Source of the DNA: Winogradskyella echinorum | GTDB lineage: Bacteria; Bacteroidota; Bacteroidia; Flavobacteriales; Flavobacteriaceae | Assembly (NCBI RefSeq): GCF_014297365.1 | Contig: NZ_JACOQD010000002.1 | Span: 963,910 to 1,027,909, forward strand | Direction: 5' to 3' | Length of the DNA: 64,000 bases | Shown here: in pieces, positions 1-8,677 of the stretch | Layout of the letters: every line of letters begins with the position of its first letter | How positions within the stretch are numbered: position 1 is the stretch's first letter | Position numbers and translations under genes: made by a program | The notes under the pieces: generated by a model | What the model saw: the letters and a program-made list of their open reading frames with translations, nothing else | Databases searched by the model: none | What the model was told of the DNA's origin: nothing

Positions 1-761
1 AAGTCTGTTCTGATGGTGAAGACATTAAATTTAATGATATATATGTTTACCTTACTGGTGAAGAAATTTCACTAACATTTCAAAGATTATTTCTATTATC
101 AAAACCTTCAAATAAAATTTTATCTAAGGTATTTGGATTTAATTCGGGTGAAGACTTATATACGTTGGTAGAAGCTAAAAAGTTAGCAGAAAAAGGAGAT
201 TACAAAGGAGCTTACGAAAAAATTTCTGAAATTAAAGGAGCTTTTGGTAAGGAAAAATTTACTCTAATTTTAAGAGCCAGTTATGCAAGCTCATTTAACG
301 ACAAATTGTATGAAGAGGTATTAGCTGAATTTGCCGAATTATACCCAAAAGATCCTACATTATATCTAAAACTAGTAGACTATTATTTACTGAAAGGTAA
401 ATACAATTTAGCACTTGTAAATGTTGACAAACTTATATTTGAGACCAATGATGATTTTCTTAACCTTATAAAAGGGAATATCTATTTGTTAAAAGAAGAA
501 TTTAAAAATGCAGAAAAAAACTTTGAATATATGACCGTTAATTACCCAGATCTTTTAGAAGGTTATGTAGGACATATGGTGAGTCTCAATTATCAAAATC
601 GATTTGAAGATACGTTAAGTATAGTAAAAAACCTACTAGAACAAGGCTATGATAAAGAGGCGCTATTAGAATTTATAGAAGAAAAAGATATAGAGGGCCA
701 TAATGCTCTTGAGGCTTTTGTAAATTCTAAGGTTTACCAAGAATGGAAACGAAATTCATAA
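1..761 (+). CDS. TPR-like protein, 5'-truncated by window edge
   Basis: The frame is open from the first complete codon at base 3, so the true start lies outside the window and only the last 252 residues are present. The visible part is rich in alternating helix-type segments with TPR-like spacing (for example the DPTLYLKLVDYYLLKGKYN stretch followed by ALVNVDKLIF), which suggests a tetratricopeptide-like scaffold that binds other proteins. No signal peptide or catalytic motif can be judged without the N-terminus. It ends 10 bases before the sirtuin gene on the same strand, so the two may be co-transcribed. The exact family is not recognised. Confidence 0.75.
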   Translation, partial: VCSDGEDIKFNDIYVYLTGEEISLTFQRLFLLSKPSNKILSKVFGFNSGEDLYTLVEAKKLAEKGDYKGAYEKISEIKGAFGKEKFTLILRASYASSFNDKLYEEVLAEFAELYPKDPTLYLKLVDYYLLKGKYNLALVNVDKLIFETNDDFLNLIKGNIYLLKEEFKNAEKNFEYMTVNYPDLLEGYVGHMVSLNYQNRFEDTLSIVKNLLEQGYDKEALLEFIEEKDIEGHNALEAFVNSKVYQEWKRNS

Positions 762-771
762 TGTCTTAAAC

Positions 772-1446
772 ATGAAACACATCGTTGTATTAACAGGCGC
801 TGGCATGAGTGCCGAAAGTGGTATTAAAACTTTTAGAGATGCAGATGGACTTTGGGAAGGACACGATGTTATGGAAGTTGCTTCTCCACAAGGTTTTGCT
901 CGCAACCCAGAATTGGTTTTAGACTTTTATAATCAAAGACGACGACAACTTAAAGAGGTACAACCCAACCAAGCTCACAATGATTTAGCTGAGTTAGAAA
1001 AGGATTTTAAAGTTACTATAATTACCCAAAACGTAGATAATTTACACGAACGAGCTGGCAGCACTGATGTTGTTCACCTGCATGGAGAATTACAAAAAAT
1101 AAGAAGCACCGGAAACCCAAAAGATATTAGAGTTTGGACAGAAGATCTTAATTTGGGTGATACTTGTGATAAAGGCTACCAATTAAGACCTCATATTGTT
1201 TGGTTTGGTGAAGATGTACCTATGATTGAGACAGCTGTTAAAATTTGTTACGCAGCAGATATTCTTGTTATAATTGGTACGAGTATGCAAGTTTATCCTG
1301 CTGCTAGTTTAATGGATTATGTACAACCAGATACACCTATTTATTATATAGATCCTAAACCTGCTATTTCTAATAATGGTAAGGTGAATGTTATAGCAAA
1401 ATCTGCGACTGAAGGCATGAAAGACCTTATAAGCCTATTAAAATAA
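772..1446 (+). CDS. cobB: SIR2-family NAD-dependent protein deacylase
   Basis: A 224-residue sirtuin that removes acyl groups from lysines using NAD+. The NAD-binding GAGMSAESGI motif is at residues 9-18, TQNVDNLH at about 85-92 and HLHGEL at 102-107, with the catalytic His at 104. Tyr53 and Arg56 form the YxxR pair that class III (SIRT5/CobB-like) sirtuins use for negatively charged acyl groups, so desuccinylase or demalonylase activity is likely. An oddity is that the usual four zinc-binding cysteines are gone: the region between HLHGEL and RPHIVWFG contains a single Cys. The length is typical of short bacterial sirtuins. It follows the TPR-like gene closely. Confidence 0.93.
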   Translation: MKHIVVLTGAGMSAESGIKTFRDADGLWEGHDVMEVASPQGFARNPELVLDFYNQRRRQLKEVQPNQAHNDLAELEKDFKVTIITQNVDNLHERAGSTDVVHLHGELQKIRSTGNPKDIRVWTEDLNLGDTCDKGYQLRPHIVWFGEDVPMIETAVKICYAADILVIIGTSMQVYPAASLMDYVQPDTPIYYIDPKPAISNNGKVNVIAKSATEGMKDLISLLK

Positions 1447-1469
1447 CCTGAACCAATAGTATTACTAAG

Positions 1470-1670
1470 CTAATCATCAGCACTCAATTTAAAAAATTCA
1501 TTAACTGGTTTGCTAAACACTTGAGATAGCTTTAGTGCTAAAACTGTTGATGGCACATAACGATTAGCCTCAATAGAGTTGATGGTTTGGCGAGAGACAC
1601 CAATTTTTTTTGCTAAATCATCTTGTGTTAAACTCAAAATAGCACGCTCTACTTTTATTGTGTTTTCCAT
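1470..1670 (-). CDS. XRE-family helix-turn-helix regulator
   Basis: A 66-residue protein that is almost entirely one Cro/C1-type HTH domain. The recognition-helix region reads LAKKIGVSRQTINSIEANR, a textbook XRE pattern, and the tail is short and hydrophilic. Its ATG shares one base with the TAA stop of the upstream membrane-protein gene (TAATG), so the two are translationally coupled. Small regulators of this type paired with a multi-pass membrane protein are common in Bacteroidota and Firmicutes; the regulator probably controls its own operon. The regulated stimulus is unknown. Confidence 0.9.
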   Translation of the reverse strand: MENTIKVERAILSLTQDDLAKKIGVSRQTINSIEANRYVPSTVLALKLSQVFSKPVNEFFKLSADD

Positions 1671-2119
1671 TATCTGTATCGCTTTAAGGTGTGGTAAGAC
1701 ATCAATTGAACCATCAGCATAAAAAGAAGCGTTTGAAAATCACCCAAATCCTTATATACTTCACCACCAGAATGCACAACATTAGATACACCAAACTCTA
1801 CATAAGGCATTACCAGAGTATATACAACACCAACTACAAAAGCCCATGCATAAGACTGCATTTTTAATTTTATAGTTAACTCATCTTCTTCTTTATCTCT
1901 AGCGACAGACATAAGTAACATACCTATAAGTAGTGTTTTTTGTAACAGCAGTTTTAACCACTCAGTATCACCATCCATTGCAAAAGCACGGACAAACATC
2001 ATTACAATAGATAGAGCACCAATAACAACTCCTACCATCATAAACCTATGTGGCAATCTAAACCTTGTTATTTTCTCTAACCGTTTACGCTCGCAGTTTA
2101 TCATTTTTTCCGTATTCAT
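1670..2119 (-). CDS. Small multi-pass membrane protein paired with XRE regulator
   Basis: A 149-residue protein starting at the ATG at 2119; a TTG three codons further upstream is less likely. Hydrophobic stretches at about residues 27-45, 60-75, 90-110 and 128-142 predict four membrane helices, with charged cytoplasmic loops (RDKEEDE). No enzymatic motif is visible and the family is not recognised with confidence. The gene ends in the TAATG overlap with the XRE regulator. The pair probably forms a small regulatory unit in which the membrane protein could be a sensor or the controlled product; this is inference. Confidence 0.8.
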   Translation of the reverse strand: MNTEKMINCERKRLEKITRFRLPHRFMMVGVVIGALSIVMMFVRAFAMDGDTEWLKLLLQKTLLIGMLLMSVARDKEEDELTIKLKMQSYAWAFVVGVVYTLVMPYVEFGVSNVVHSGGEVYKDLGDFQTLLFMLMVQLMSYHTLKRYR

Positions 2120-2167
2120 AATTGACAAATATATTTTATATTAAGTAAAATTATTTTTACTATATGA

Positions 2168-2198
2168 CAAATATACTTTACATAATAATAAAATGCAA
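2168..2198 (-). promoter_or_regulatory. Predicted housekeeping promoter of the membrane protein/XRE operon
   Basis: On the minus strand a TTG (2198-2196) is followed after 20 bases by TATATTTG (2175-2168). This fits the Bacteroidota TTG-N17..23-TAnnTTTG consensus and lies about 50 bases upstream of the ATG at 2119. Confidence 0.45.
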
Positions 2199-2306
2199 AA
2201 AATTTTTGCAAAACTTGATTTTGTAATATTTTTCTGCTAAATTCGATTTCATTAATAATTAAGCTATTAAATAATTTTCACTAAATGTTCATTAAAAATC
2301 TTATCT

Positions 2307-3908
2307 ATGAAAAAAATTACTTTATTAATAAATTTACTTTTCACAATAAATTTATGTGCCCAAATACAGATTTCTAATTTCACATTCAATAATGTCTCAA
2401 GTTCTGGACCTAGTTCTCTACAAGAGTTTAATGGTGAAATTTTCTTTTCAGCGAATACTGATAATTATGGAAGAGAATTATGGTCTAGCGATGGAACTTC
2501 AAATAACACTAATTTAATAATTGATATAGCTCCTGGCGAATCTAATGGATTGGTGACATTCTTCTCTGCAATTCTGAACAATGAATTGTATTTTAATGCA
2601 AATGATAATTATGATTATTCTGGAGGTGAAATTTGGAAAACTGACGGTTCAGGAACCAATTCATCCTTAGTAACATCATATACTGGAAGATTATTCGGAT
2701 TAACAACTGTTGGTAATCTTATTTATTTTACAATAAAAACTAGTAATAATAACTTACAAATATGGAAATCTGATGGTACGCAATCGGGTACTACATTAGT
2801 TAAAGACAATATTGCAATTTGGAATGTACCTACATTTCAAGGAAGTATTAATAATACTTTTATTTTTACTATTCAAGTACCCTCAACTAATAATTCTAAA
2901 GTATGGAGAAGTGATGGCACTTCTAGCGGGACGTTTGCATTAACAGGAGAAATTGATGGTAATGGCTCTACTGGGAGTACATCAGACCTTAGCCATTACA
3001 TTGTCTACAATAATAATTTATATTTTATTACTCGATATTATTTGTATAAAACGGATGGAACTATTGCTAATACTAGTCAAGTGGCATCTGTTTGGAATGC
3101 TCAAAATAATTTAGTTGATTTTGGAGATACAATAGAATTAAATGGCAAAATTTATTTTTTGTTTTACTCATTAGGCCTAAAAAAACTAGCTATTTATGAA
3201 TCAGATGGTACTTCAAGCGGGACTTCGGAAATTTACTCTGTTACAGGTAATGCATATTTTTATCCTGCTTATTTAAATAAATCAGGAAATAATTTAATTT
3301 TCACATCAATAAACACAAATAATGGAACTTCTCTTTATTATTTAAATACCAATAACTTTACATTATCCGAAATTATTCAAATTGATGAAAGTCCGCAAGA
3401 GCCGCCATATTTTCTGGGAAATTTTTCTGCACTATCATTAGATAGATTAAATGACAATCTTTTTTTTATGAGTTCACCTAAAGATACGTTTCCAGAAAAA
3501 AAAGGATGGGTATTCAATGAAACTTCTATGAGTTTAACCCCTTATACTGCTTTGGATGATTTATATGAAGATTATTTTGGCCAAAAAATTATATATAATA
3601 ATGACTTATATTATTCTAAAAACAATCAGTTATGGAAATTTGACACAAATTCTTTAAGTCTAAGTGATGTAACAAATAATGAAGTAATTCAAGTTTTTCC
3701 AAATCCTACATCTGATTTTATAAATTTCAGTCAACCTGAAACAGTTAATGATATTAAAGTTTACGACATTAATGGTCAACTGGTTATAGAAAATCAAGTA
3801 CTAATTAATGATAAACTTGATGTTAGAAATTTAAATTCTGGGATATATTTAATTGACTTTAAAAAAGATAATTTAAGAATAACAAAAAAAATAGTAATCG
3901 CTAAATAA
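2307..3908 (+). CDS. Secreted ELWxSDGT-repeat protein with T9SS sorting domain
   Basis: A 533-residue exported protein. Residues 1-18 are a signal peptide ending at a Cys-Ala-Gln site. The body has repeated motifs of the type LWSSDGTSNNT, IWKSDGTQSGT, VWRSDGTSSGT and IYESDGTSSGT, each followed by a beta-rich stretch, consistent with a beta-propeller of ELWKTDGT-type repeats. The last 75 residues, from FPNPTSDFINF to the terminal KKIVIAK, form a type A T9SS C-terminal domain, so the protein should cross the outer membrane by type IX secretion and be cleaved or anchored at the surface. The ligand is unknown. It stands alone between the XRE operon and a convergent TonB receptor gene. Confidence 0.88.
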   Translation: MKKITLLINLLFTINLCAQIQISNFTFNNVSSSGPSSLQEFNGEIFFSANTDNYGRELWSSDGTSNNTNLIIDIAPGESNGLVTFFSAILNNELYFNANDNYDYSGGEIWKTDGSGTNSSLVTSYTGRLFGLTTVGNLIYFTIKTSNNNLQIWKSDGTQSGTTLVKDNIAIWNVPTFQGSINNTFIFTIQVPSTNNSKVWRSDGTSSGTFALTGEIDGNGSTGSTSDLSHYIVYNNNLYFITRYYLYKTDGTIANTSQVASVWNAQNNLVDFGDTIELNGKIYFLFYSLGLKKLAIYESDGTSSGTSEIYSVTGNAYFYPAYLNKSGNNLIFTSINTNNGTSLYYLNTNNFTLSEIIQIDESPQEPPYFLGNFSALSLDRLNDNLFFMSSPKDTFPEKKGWVFNETSMSLTPYTALDDLYEDYFGQKIIYNNDLYYSKNNQLWKFDTNSLSLSDVTNNEVIQVFPNPTSDFINFSQPETVNDIKVYDINGQLVIENQVLINDKLDVRNLNSGIYLIDFKKDNLRITKKIVIAK

Positions 3909-4041
3909 GTTCTTTACAGAAAATAAGATAACCAAACTATTAGATTATTCATAGTTATTAGGATTAGCTCAAATAAAACTATAACATAGAGCGCAAGTAC
4001 AGCATATATAAACTCTTTAGTAACATTTGTTAATTAAAAAA

Positions 4042-4070
4042 AAGCCCAAACAATAAAATCGTTTGGGCTT
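4042..4070 (-). terminator. Rho-independent terminator
   Basis: AAGCCCAAAC pairs with GTTTGGGCTT around a 9-base loop. Read on the minus strand the stem is followed by a run of seven T, so it best serves transcripts of the TonB receptor gene that read past 4364. Confidence 0.7.
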
Positions 4071-4210
4071 TCTCAACTATTAACCTACTTAACTAATACT
4101 ATTATAAAAATTCATTTATAATTACTATTACTTAAAACTTATCTCATTACTATAGACGTAAAAACTTCCTTTTTATTTCAAAGCTTTACATATTTAACGT
4201 GTATTTAACA

Positions 4211-4238
4211 AAAACCCGAAACTAACGTCTCGGGTTTT
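4211..4238. terminator. Hairpin terminator, probably bidirectional
   Basis: AAAACCCGA pairs with TCGGGTTTT around a 10-base loop. The A- and T-rich outer arms let it work on either strand, between the convergent secreted-protein and TonB receptor genes. Confidence 0.6.
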
Positions 4239-4363
4239 CTTATTTAATAGCTAAACATTAACACTAACCATCAACTATTTATGTAGGCTATTAAATGTAC
4301 TTTTACTCTGTATGCTAAAGACCGTCCAAAAATGGTTTTGTGACACTTTAGCTTAATTTATTT

Positions 4364-6838
4364 CTACATAAATCCTCCTCCTTGTTTTTCGTCATCATCA
4401 CGTTGCTTACGCGATTTTGCTCTGTATTTTCCTCCACCAAATCGGTATGATAAACCTGCAAAAATGGTTTTAAATTCTGGTTGAAAATTCACTGTTTGTC
4501 TAAAAGGTCTTTCACTTACAATAGATATTTCTTGTGTATCAAATACGTTATTAAAGTTTAAGCTAAACGTAGCTCTGTTGTCTTCTAAGAAGCTATAACG
4601 CATTCCTAAGTTTACAAAATACATTGGGTCCATTTCAAAATTTAATCCTGTATCTGGTCCTCTATACATTGCAAAAGCAGATAAGGATAAACTCTTTGTT
4701 ACTCTAAAGTTATTGAATACTCTAAAATTGTATATCACATTATTAACCTCAACATTACTTACTTCAATATCACCTTCTGTAGGATTAACTATTGTTGGGT
4801 CTAACGACTCAGCAAAACCAGTCTGTCTTCGAGAATATAAATCGAAACTAGCATTTAAACTCCACCATTTTGTTGGTCTGTAATTACTAGATAATTCTAT
4901 ACCATAAGCCGAGGTATTATCAAAATTATCGTTAGTTAAAATCACACGACCAGATCCTAAGTCTGAACGATCCACAAATACACCTTGGTTAATTTCGTCT
5001 TCAATTAATCTATAGAATACTCCACCAGTAATACTCCCTTTTTCTAGGTTTCTTGTATAGTTTACCTCAAGTGAGTTTGTAAATTGTGGTTCTAATTTTG
5101 GGTTACCAAATTGAGAAATTAACGGTGTATTAAACTCTGGTATAGGATTTACTTGTCCAACTCCTGGTCTATCTACTCGTCTACTATAACTAAATTGGTA
5201 TGAGTTTTTTTCTGAAGGATTATAAGTTACAAACGCAGATGGATACACTTGAAAATAATCATTTTCAAATGGAAAATCTGTAGTTGTATTGTCTGTTAAA
5301 TCTGTATCTATAGCTAAGGCATCAACTTGTACAGACTCTGCTCTTAATCCCACTTTATAAGACCATTTTTCTAATTGCTTACCGTATGTAGCATATGCAG
5401 AATAAATGTTTCTCTCGTAATCAAAAAGTGTTTGCGTTGGTATGTAATCACCAAATTCGTTTCTCACTCTTGCATCAGAATTATAGTCAATATTATTATC
5501 AAACAAACGTGCCTGTAATCCTACTTCTAGTTTTGCGGTTTCCGATAATGGATTGGTATAATCTAAGTTTATTGTTGTTCTGTTACGCTCTGTATTTGTT
5601 AATTCATCAAAACTTGGACGCGATCCAGAACCTGTAAAACGGTTTAAAGTTTCTAAGTCGTTATCAAAAATATTATGATCTACTTCTAATTCAATATTAT
5701 GGCCTTCGTCATCAAAATTAAATTTATAGTTAGCATTATATTGTTGACTATTGTTTTCGTTTACATTATCAAATGTTTGACTTAAATCATTAGACGGATC
5801 ATTTTCAAAGAAAGTTTCGGTTCTCCCTAAAGTACCACCATCAAACACATTTTGATTTGTAAAAAACGAAAGCGTATGCTTATCATTGATGTAATAATCA
5901 ACTCCTATTTTAAATAAATGCGAATTACGCTCATCTAAAAAATTGAATGTTTGAGATACATCAGACTCTGTTTGGGTTAACAAACCTGTATTTCTATTAT
6001 TAGAAATATTATTACCATAACTTCCGTAAAAGTTAAGTTTTCCATTTCTATAGTTCATATCAATAGAACTATTAAACTTAGGTTCTAGTTGGTAACCAAG
6101 TCCAAAATTTAAATTTCCATTAAAGCCAATATTAACGTTTTTATGAAGTATAATATTAATAATACCACTCATTCCTTCAGGATTATATTTTGCTGAAGGA
6201 TTGGTAATTAATTCAATACTCTTTATAGATGTTGAAGGAATTTGTTTTAGTAATTGTGCTGCAGGAATATTTGATAATTTTCCATCAACCATTACTTGTA
6301 CATTCTGGTTTCCTCTTAATGCAATGGCGCCAGTTTGTTGATCTACATTAACAGATGGAATGTTATTCATTATATCTGAGGCTGTTGGCCCAGAAGTCGT
6401 TAAATCCTTACCAACATTAATAACTTTTCGGTCTATTTTTTGTTGAATAGTCGAAGTCTCTGCCACAATAGTAACTTCATCTAAAGACTCGGCACTCTCC
6501 TTGAGCATAATATCACCCACATTTATTTTGTAGCTGTTTTTTCCAATATTCACCTGTTTTAAAATAGTTTTGTAGCCGATAAATTTAATTTCAACTTTTA
6601 CATCACCTTCTGGGATTTTATCAATATTAAAAGTACCATCATCGTTGGTAATACTACCTGTAATGATTTTGTCTACCATATCCTTAATAATAACATTAAC
6701 ATAAGGTAAAGGCTCATTGAGCTCTGCATCCATAACGCGTCCTGAAATAGAACCGTTTTTTATATCTGAATTGGAATTGGGTTGTGCGCTTAAAATGGCT
6801 GATGAGACCATGATAAGCATTAAAAAGAAATGCTTCAT
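4364..6838 (-). CDS. TonB-dependent receptor, outer-membrane beta-barrel family
   Basis: An 824-residue outer-membrane protein. A signal peptide ends at about residue 18 (SAILSAQ). Residues 28-115 are a carboxypeptidase-regulatory-like beta-sandwich (GSISGRVMD, then a GTFNIDKIPEG loop). A plug domain follows at about 125-235 (VDGKLSNIPA, then NPSAKYNPEGMSGIINI), and the rest is a barrel ending in a basic KYRAKSRKQRDDDE tail and GGGFM. This pattern matches the OMP_b-brl_3 family rather than SusC: no SusD partner is adjacent and it is shorter than SusC proteins. The substrate is unknown. Upstream lies an ECF-type promoter (6915-6941) that resembles those of the sigma factor at 45437-46021. Confidence 0.9.
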   Translation of the reverse strand: MKHFFLMLIMVSSAILSAQPNSNSDIKNGSISGRVMDAELNEPLPYVNVIIKDMVDKIITGSITNDDGTFNIDKIPEGDVKVEIKFIGYKTILKQVNIGKNSYKINVGDIMLKESAESLDEVTIVAETSTIQQKIDRKVINVGKDLTTSGPTASDIMNNIPSVNVDQQTGAIALRGNQNVQVMVDGKLSNIPAAQLLKQIPSTSIKSIELITNPSAKYNPEGMSGIINIILHKNVNIGFNGNLNFGLGYQLEPKFNSSIDMNYRNGKLNFYGSYGNNISNNRNTGLLTQTESDVSQTFNFLDERNSHLFKIGVDYYINDKHTLSFFTNQNVFDGGTLGRTETFFENDPSNDLSQTFDNVNENNSQQYNANYKFNFDDEGHNIELEVDHNIFDNDLETLNRFTGSGSRPSFDELTNTERNRTTINLDYTNPLSETAKLEVGLQARLFDNNIDYNSDARVRNEFGDYIPTQTLFDYERNIYSAYATYGKQLEKWSYKVGLRAESVQVDALAIDTDLTDNTTTDFPFENDYFQVYPSAFVTYNPSEKNSYQFSYSRRVDRPGVGQVNPIPEFNTPLISQFGNPKLEPQFTNSLEVNYTRNLEKGSITGGVFYRLIEDEINQGVFVDRSDLGSGRVILTNDNFDNTSAYGIELSSNYRPTKWWSLNASFDLYSRRQTGFAESLDPTIVNPTEGDIEVSNVEVNNVIYNFRVFNNFRVTKSLSLSAFAMYRGPDTGLNFEMDPMYFVNLGMRYSFLEDNRATFSLNFNNVFDTQEISIVSERPFRQTVNFQPEFKTIFAGLSYRFGGGKYRAKSRKQRDDDEKQGGGFM

Positions 6839-6914
6839 TTTTTGATTGATTTTACACCAGTATTATTACACTAGTGCTTTGATTTTTGATTGATTTTGAT
6901 AGTTTCTTATTGTG

Positions 6915-6941
6915 TAGACGACTACTTTTGTATTATGTTAC
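6915..6941 (-). promoter_or_regulatory. Predicted ECF-sigma promoter of the TonB receptor gene
   Basis: On the minus strand GTAAC (6941-6937) is followed after 16 bases by CGTCTA (6920-6915), about 77 bases before the ATG. The extended -10 region AAAGTAGTCGTCT is identical to that in front of the ECF sigma gene ending its promoter at 46030. Confidence 0.5.
6923..6930 (+). promoter_or_regulatory. Predicted -7 box for the CoA-binding protein gene
   Basis: TACTTTTG matches TAnnTTTG exactly and lies 45 bases upstream of the ATG at 6976. The nearest TTG is 24 bases upstream, slightly far. It overlaps the divergent ECF-type promoter. Confidence 0.4.
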
Positions 6942-6975
6942 CGTATTTAACATTACTTAACATCTTTTTAACATT

Positions 6976-7338
6976 ATGAGTAAAAAAACATTAGTCTTAG
7001 GAGCTTCTTTAAAACCAGAACGCTACTCAAACATTGCTATTAATAGATTATTAAATTACAATCATGAGGTAAAAGCTTTTGGATTAAGAGCAGGAAAGAT
7101 TAATAATGTAACTATAGATACAGAATTATTACCGTATGATGACATTGACACAGTAACATTATACTTAAATCCATTACGACAAAAAGCGTATTACGATTAT
7201 ATTATAGGTTTACAGCCTAAGCGTGTTATATTTAATCCAGGAACAGAGAATCCCGAATTTTATCATCTTTTACAACAAAATAATATTGGGTTTGAAGAAG
7301 CCTGTACCTTAGTACTCTTAGGAACTGGGCAGTACTAA
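6976..7338 (+). CDS. CoA-binding domain protein (YccU-like)
   Basis: A 120-residue single-domain protein with a Rossmann-like CoA-binding fold (CoA_binding_2 type). It starts TLVLGASLKPERYSN, the typical nucleotide-binding loop, and ends with the FNPGTENPEF and EEACTLVLL segments found in the family. Members of this family bind CoA, but their role is poorly known. It is a short soluble cytoplasmic protein, divergent from the TonB receptor and convergent with the haloperoxidase-like gene, whose stop is only 4 bases away. Confidence 0.9.
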   Translation: MSKKTLVLGASLKPERYSNIAINRLLNYNHEVKAFGLRAGKINNVTIDTELLPYDDIDTVTLYLNPLRQKAYYDYIIGLQPKRVIFNPGTENPEFYHLLQQNNIGFEEACTLVLLGTGQY

Positions 7339-7342
7339 AATC

Positions 7343-8677
7343 TTATTTTAAAAAAGAGATTTTAGCATTTACTAATGTCCCTAATGCAATACCTTGATCT
7401 AGGCCAACCTCAATTGCTGCTCTATAATGGATACCTCCATAAAGACGACTTAGCGCAGCCTCTTTAGCAGCTAACCTAAATGATTTAAAGCTTCGCATAG
7501 GTAAGCCAAATGGAAGTTCTGTAGTATCATCAAATGCAAAATTATCACCAAAAATTTCGGTTAACACTTCGGACGAAGCGCCTGAAACCACAGAGTGACC
7601 ACTCGTATATTCTGGAAATGGTGGAGTTTGCAGAATTGGCGCCCATTCTAAATCTATATACTTATTAATTAGAGTTTCGGGTCTAATTAAATTACTTCTA
7701 TATTTTTCGTCCCAACAGCTTATAAAAGCATCCGCAACAGCTAATGAGGTTTTGGTATAAGCATAGACTGTTTTTTCAAAATCTGAATTAGTTTGTTTAC
7801 AAGCAATTTTACAAATACCTATCCAATGCGCTCCTGGTGTAATTTTTTTCTTAGCAAACATAAAGTGTCCTTTGTTTACCGAAACAAAGGGATTACAATC
7901 CCAAAAACGAGCCATAGCAATTTCTTCACTATCATCTCCTTTGGCTCTAATAGCATTATTGATATTAAAGACTTCCATTAACTCATTATGAAACGCTGTA
8001 CCCTTTTCTAAAGAAAATTTTGGATGTGTTATTGGCTTAAATTGAGCGGCAGAATCTAACACAAAAGGTCTTAACTTATTCCAGCTTGGTTCTATACCTT
8101 TCATATAAGCTGGTGGAGTTGGTTCCCAACGCGATGGATCATCGGTATAAATGTTATAATCTGGCATAGTGCGTGTTTCCGCATAATTATCTGCGTTCAT
8201 CCATGCGATAATTTGCTCAGATATCTCTAAACCAAAGTCTTTAGCCTTATTGAAATCTTCGTGGTTTAGCGTTTTCCAATTACTATATAAACTATCTCTG
8301 TATGCTGTAATACGCTCTTTAGAAAACACTAATTCTTTGGCTACATCAATGTAAGCTATTAAAGATGCCAATTTTAGATTAGTAGAAGCATCTGCTTTTT
8401 CAGATTTTAATTTTGTTAGTCCATTGAGTTGATTTCCCAAAGACTTATAGCTCGCATTATTTTGGTTTAATGTTTCGTATGCCGCAATATTAGGATACGC
8501 ATAAATTCTACTTGCAACTGGAGGTGAAAAGATATCGTGTATCATTACTTCAGTTAATTTATCTACTGAATTATGATAATCCTCTGTGGTGATATTGATA
8601 GGCAATTCTTCCTTTTTACACGAAAAACAGATTAAGAAAATAATTACCGATAGTATTGAAGAGGTGTGCTTCATCAT
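7343..8677 (-). CDS. Vanadium-dependent haloperoxidase-like (PAP2) lipoprotein
   Basis: A 444-residue lipoprotein. The signal ends with the lipobox-like LICFSC, so the mature protein is lipidated at Cys. The C-terminal half carries the PAP2/vanadium-haloperoxidase phosphate- or vanadate-binding residues: KYRSNLIRP (K-x6-RP), EYTSGHS (the PSGH motif with Thr instead of Pro) and SRLYGGIHYR (SR-x5-H). Members are either bromide/iodide oxidising enzymes or phosphatases; sequence alone does not tell which. The ATG abuts the TAA of the upstream VCBS gene (TAAATGATG), showing tight translational coupling. A second ATG one codon downstream is possible. Confidence 0.87.
   Translation of the reverse strand: MMKHTSSILSVIIFLICFSCKKEELPINITTEDYHNSVDKLTEVMIHDIFSPPVASRIYAYPNIAAYETLNQNNASYKSLGNQLNGLTKLKSEKADASTNLKLASLIAYIDVAKELVFSKERITAYRDSLYSNWKTLNHEDFNKAKDFGLEISEQIIAWMNADNYAETRTMPDYNIYTDDPSRWEPTPPAYMKGIEPSWNKLRPFVLDSAAQFKPITHPKFSLEKGTAFHNELMEVFNINNAIRAKGDDSEEIAMARFWDCNPFVSVNKGHFMFAKKKITPGAHWIGICKIACKQTNSDFEKTVYAYTKTSLAVADAFISCWDEKYRSNLIRPETLINKYIDLEWAPILQTPPFPEYTSGHSVVSGASSEVLTEIFGDNFAFDDTTELPFGLPMRSFKSFRLAAKEAALSRLYGGIHYRAAIEVGLDQGIALGTLVNAKISFLK

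Larger units (their letters stand above)
3909..4363. other. Intergenic region with two hairpins
   Basis: This is a gene-free 455-base gap between convergent genes. It holds two strong inverted repeats (4042-4070 and 4211-4238, listed separately) that can end transcription from both sides. No open frame of note and no tRNA-like fold was seen in the rest. Confidence 0.7.

Noticed and set aside
4364..6838. TonB receptor considered as SusC of a polysaccharide utilisation locus
   Set aside because: No SusD gene or glycan enzymes adjoin, and the length and domain order fit the OMP_b-brl_3 family.
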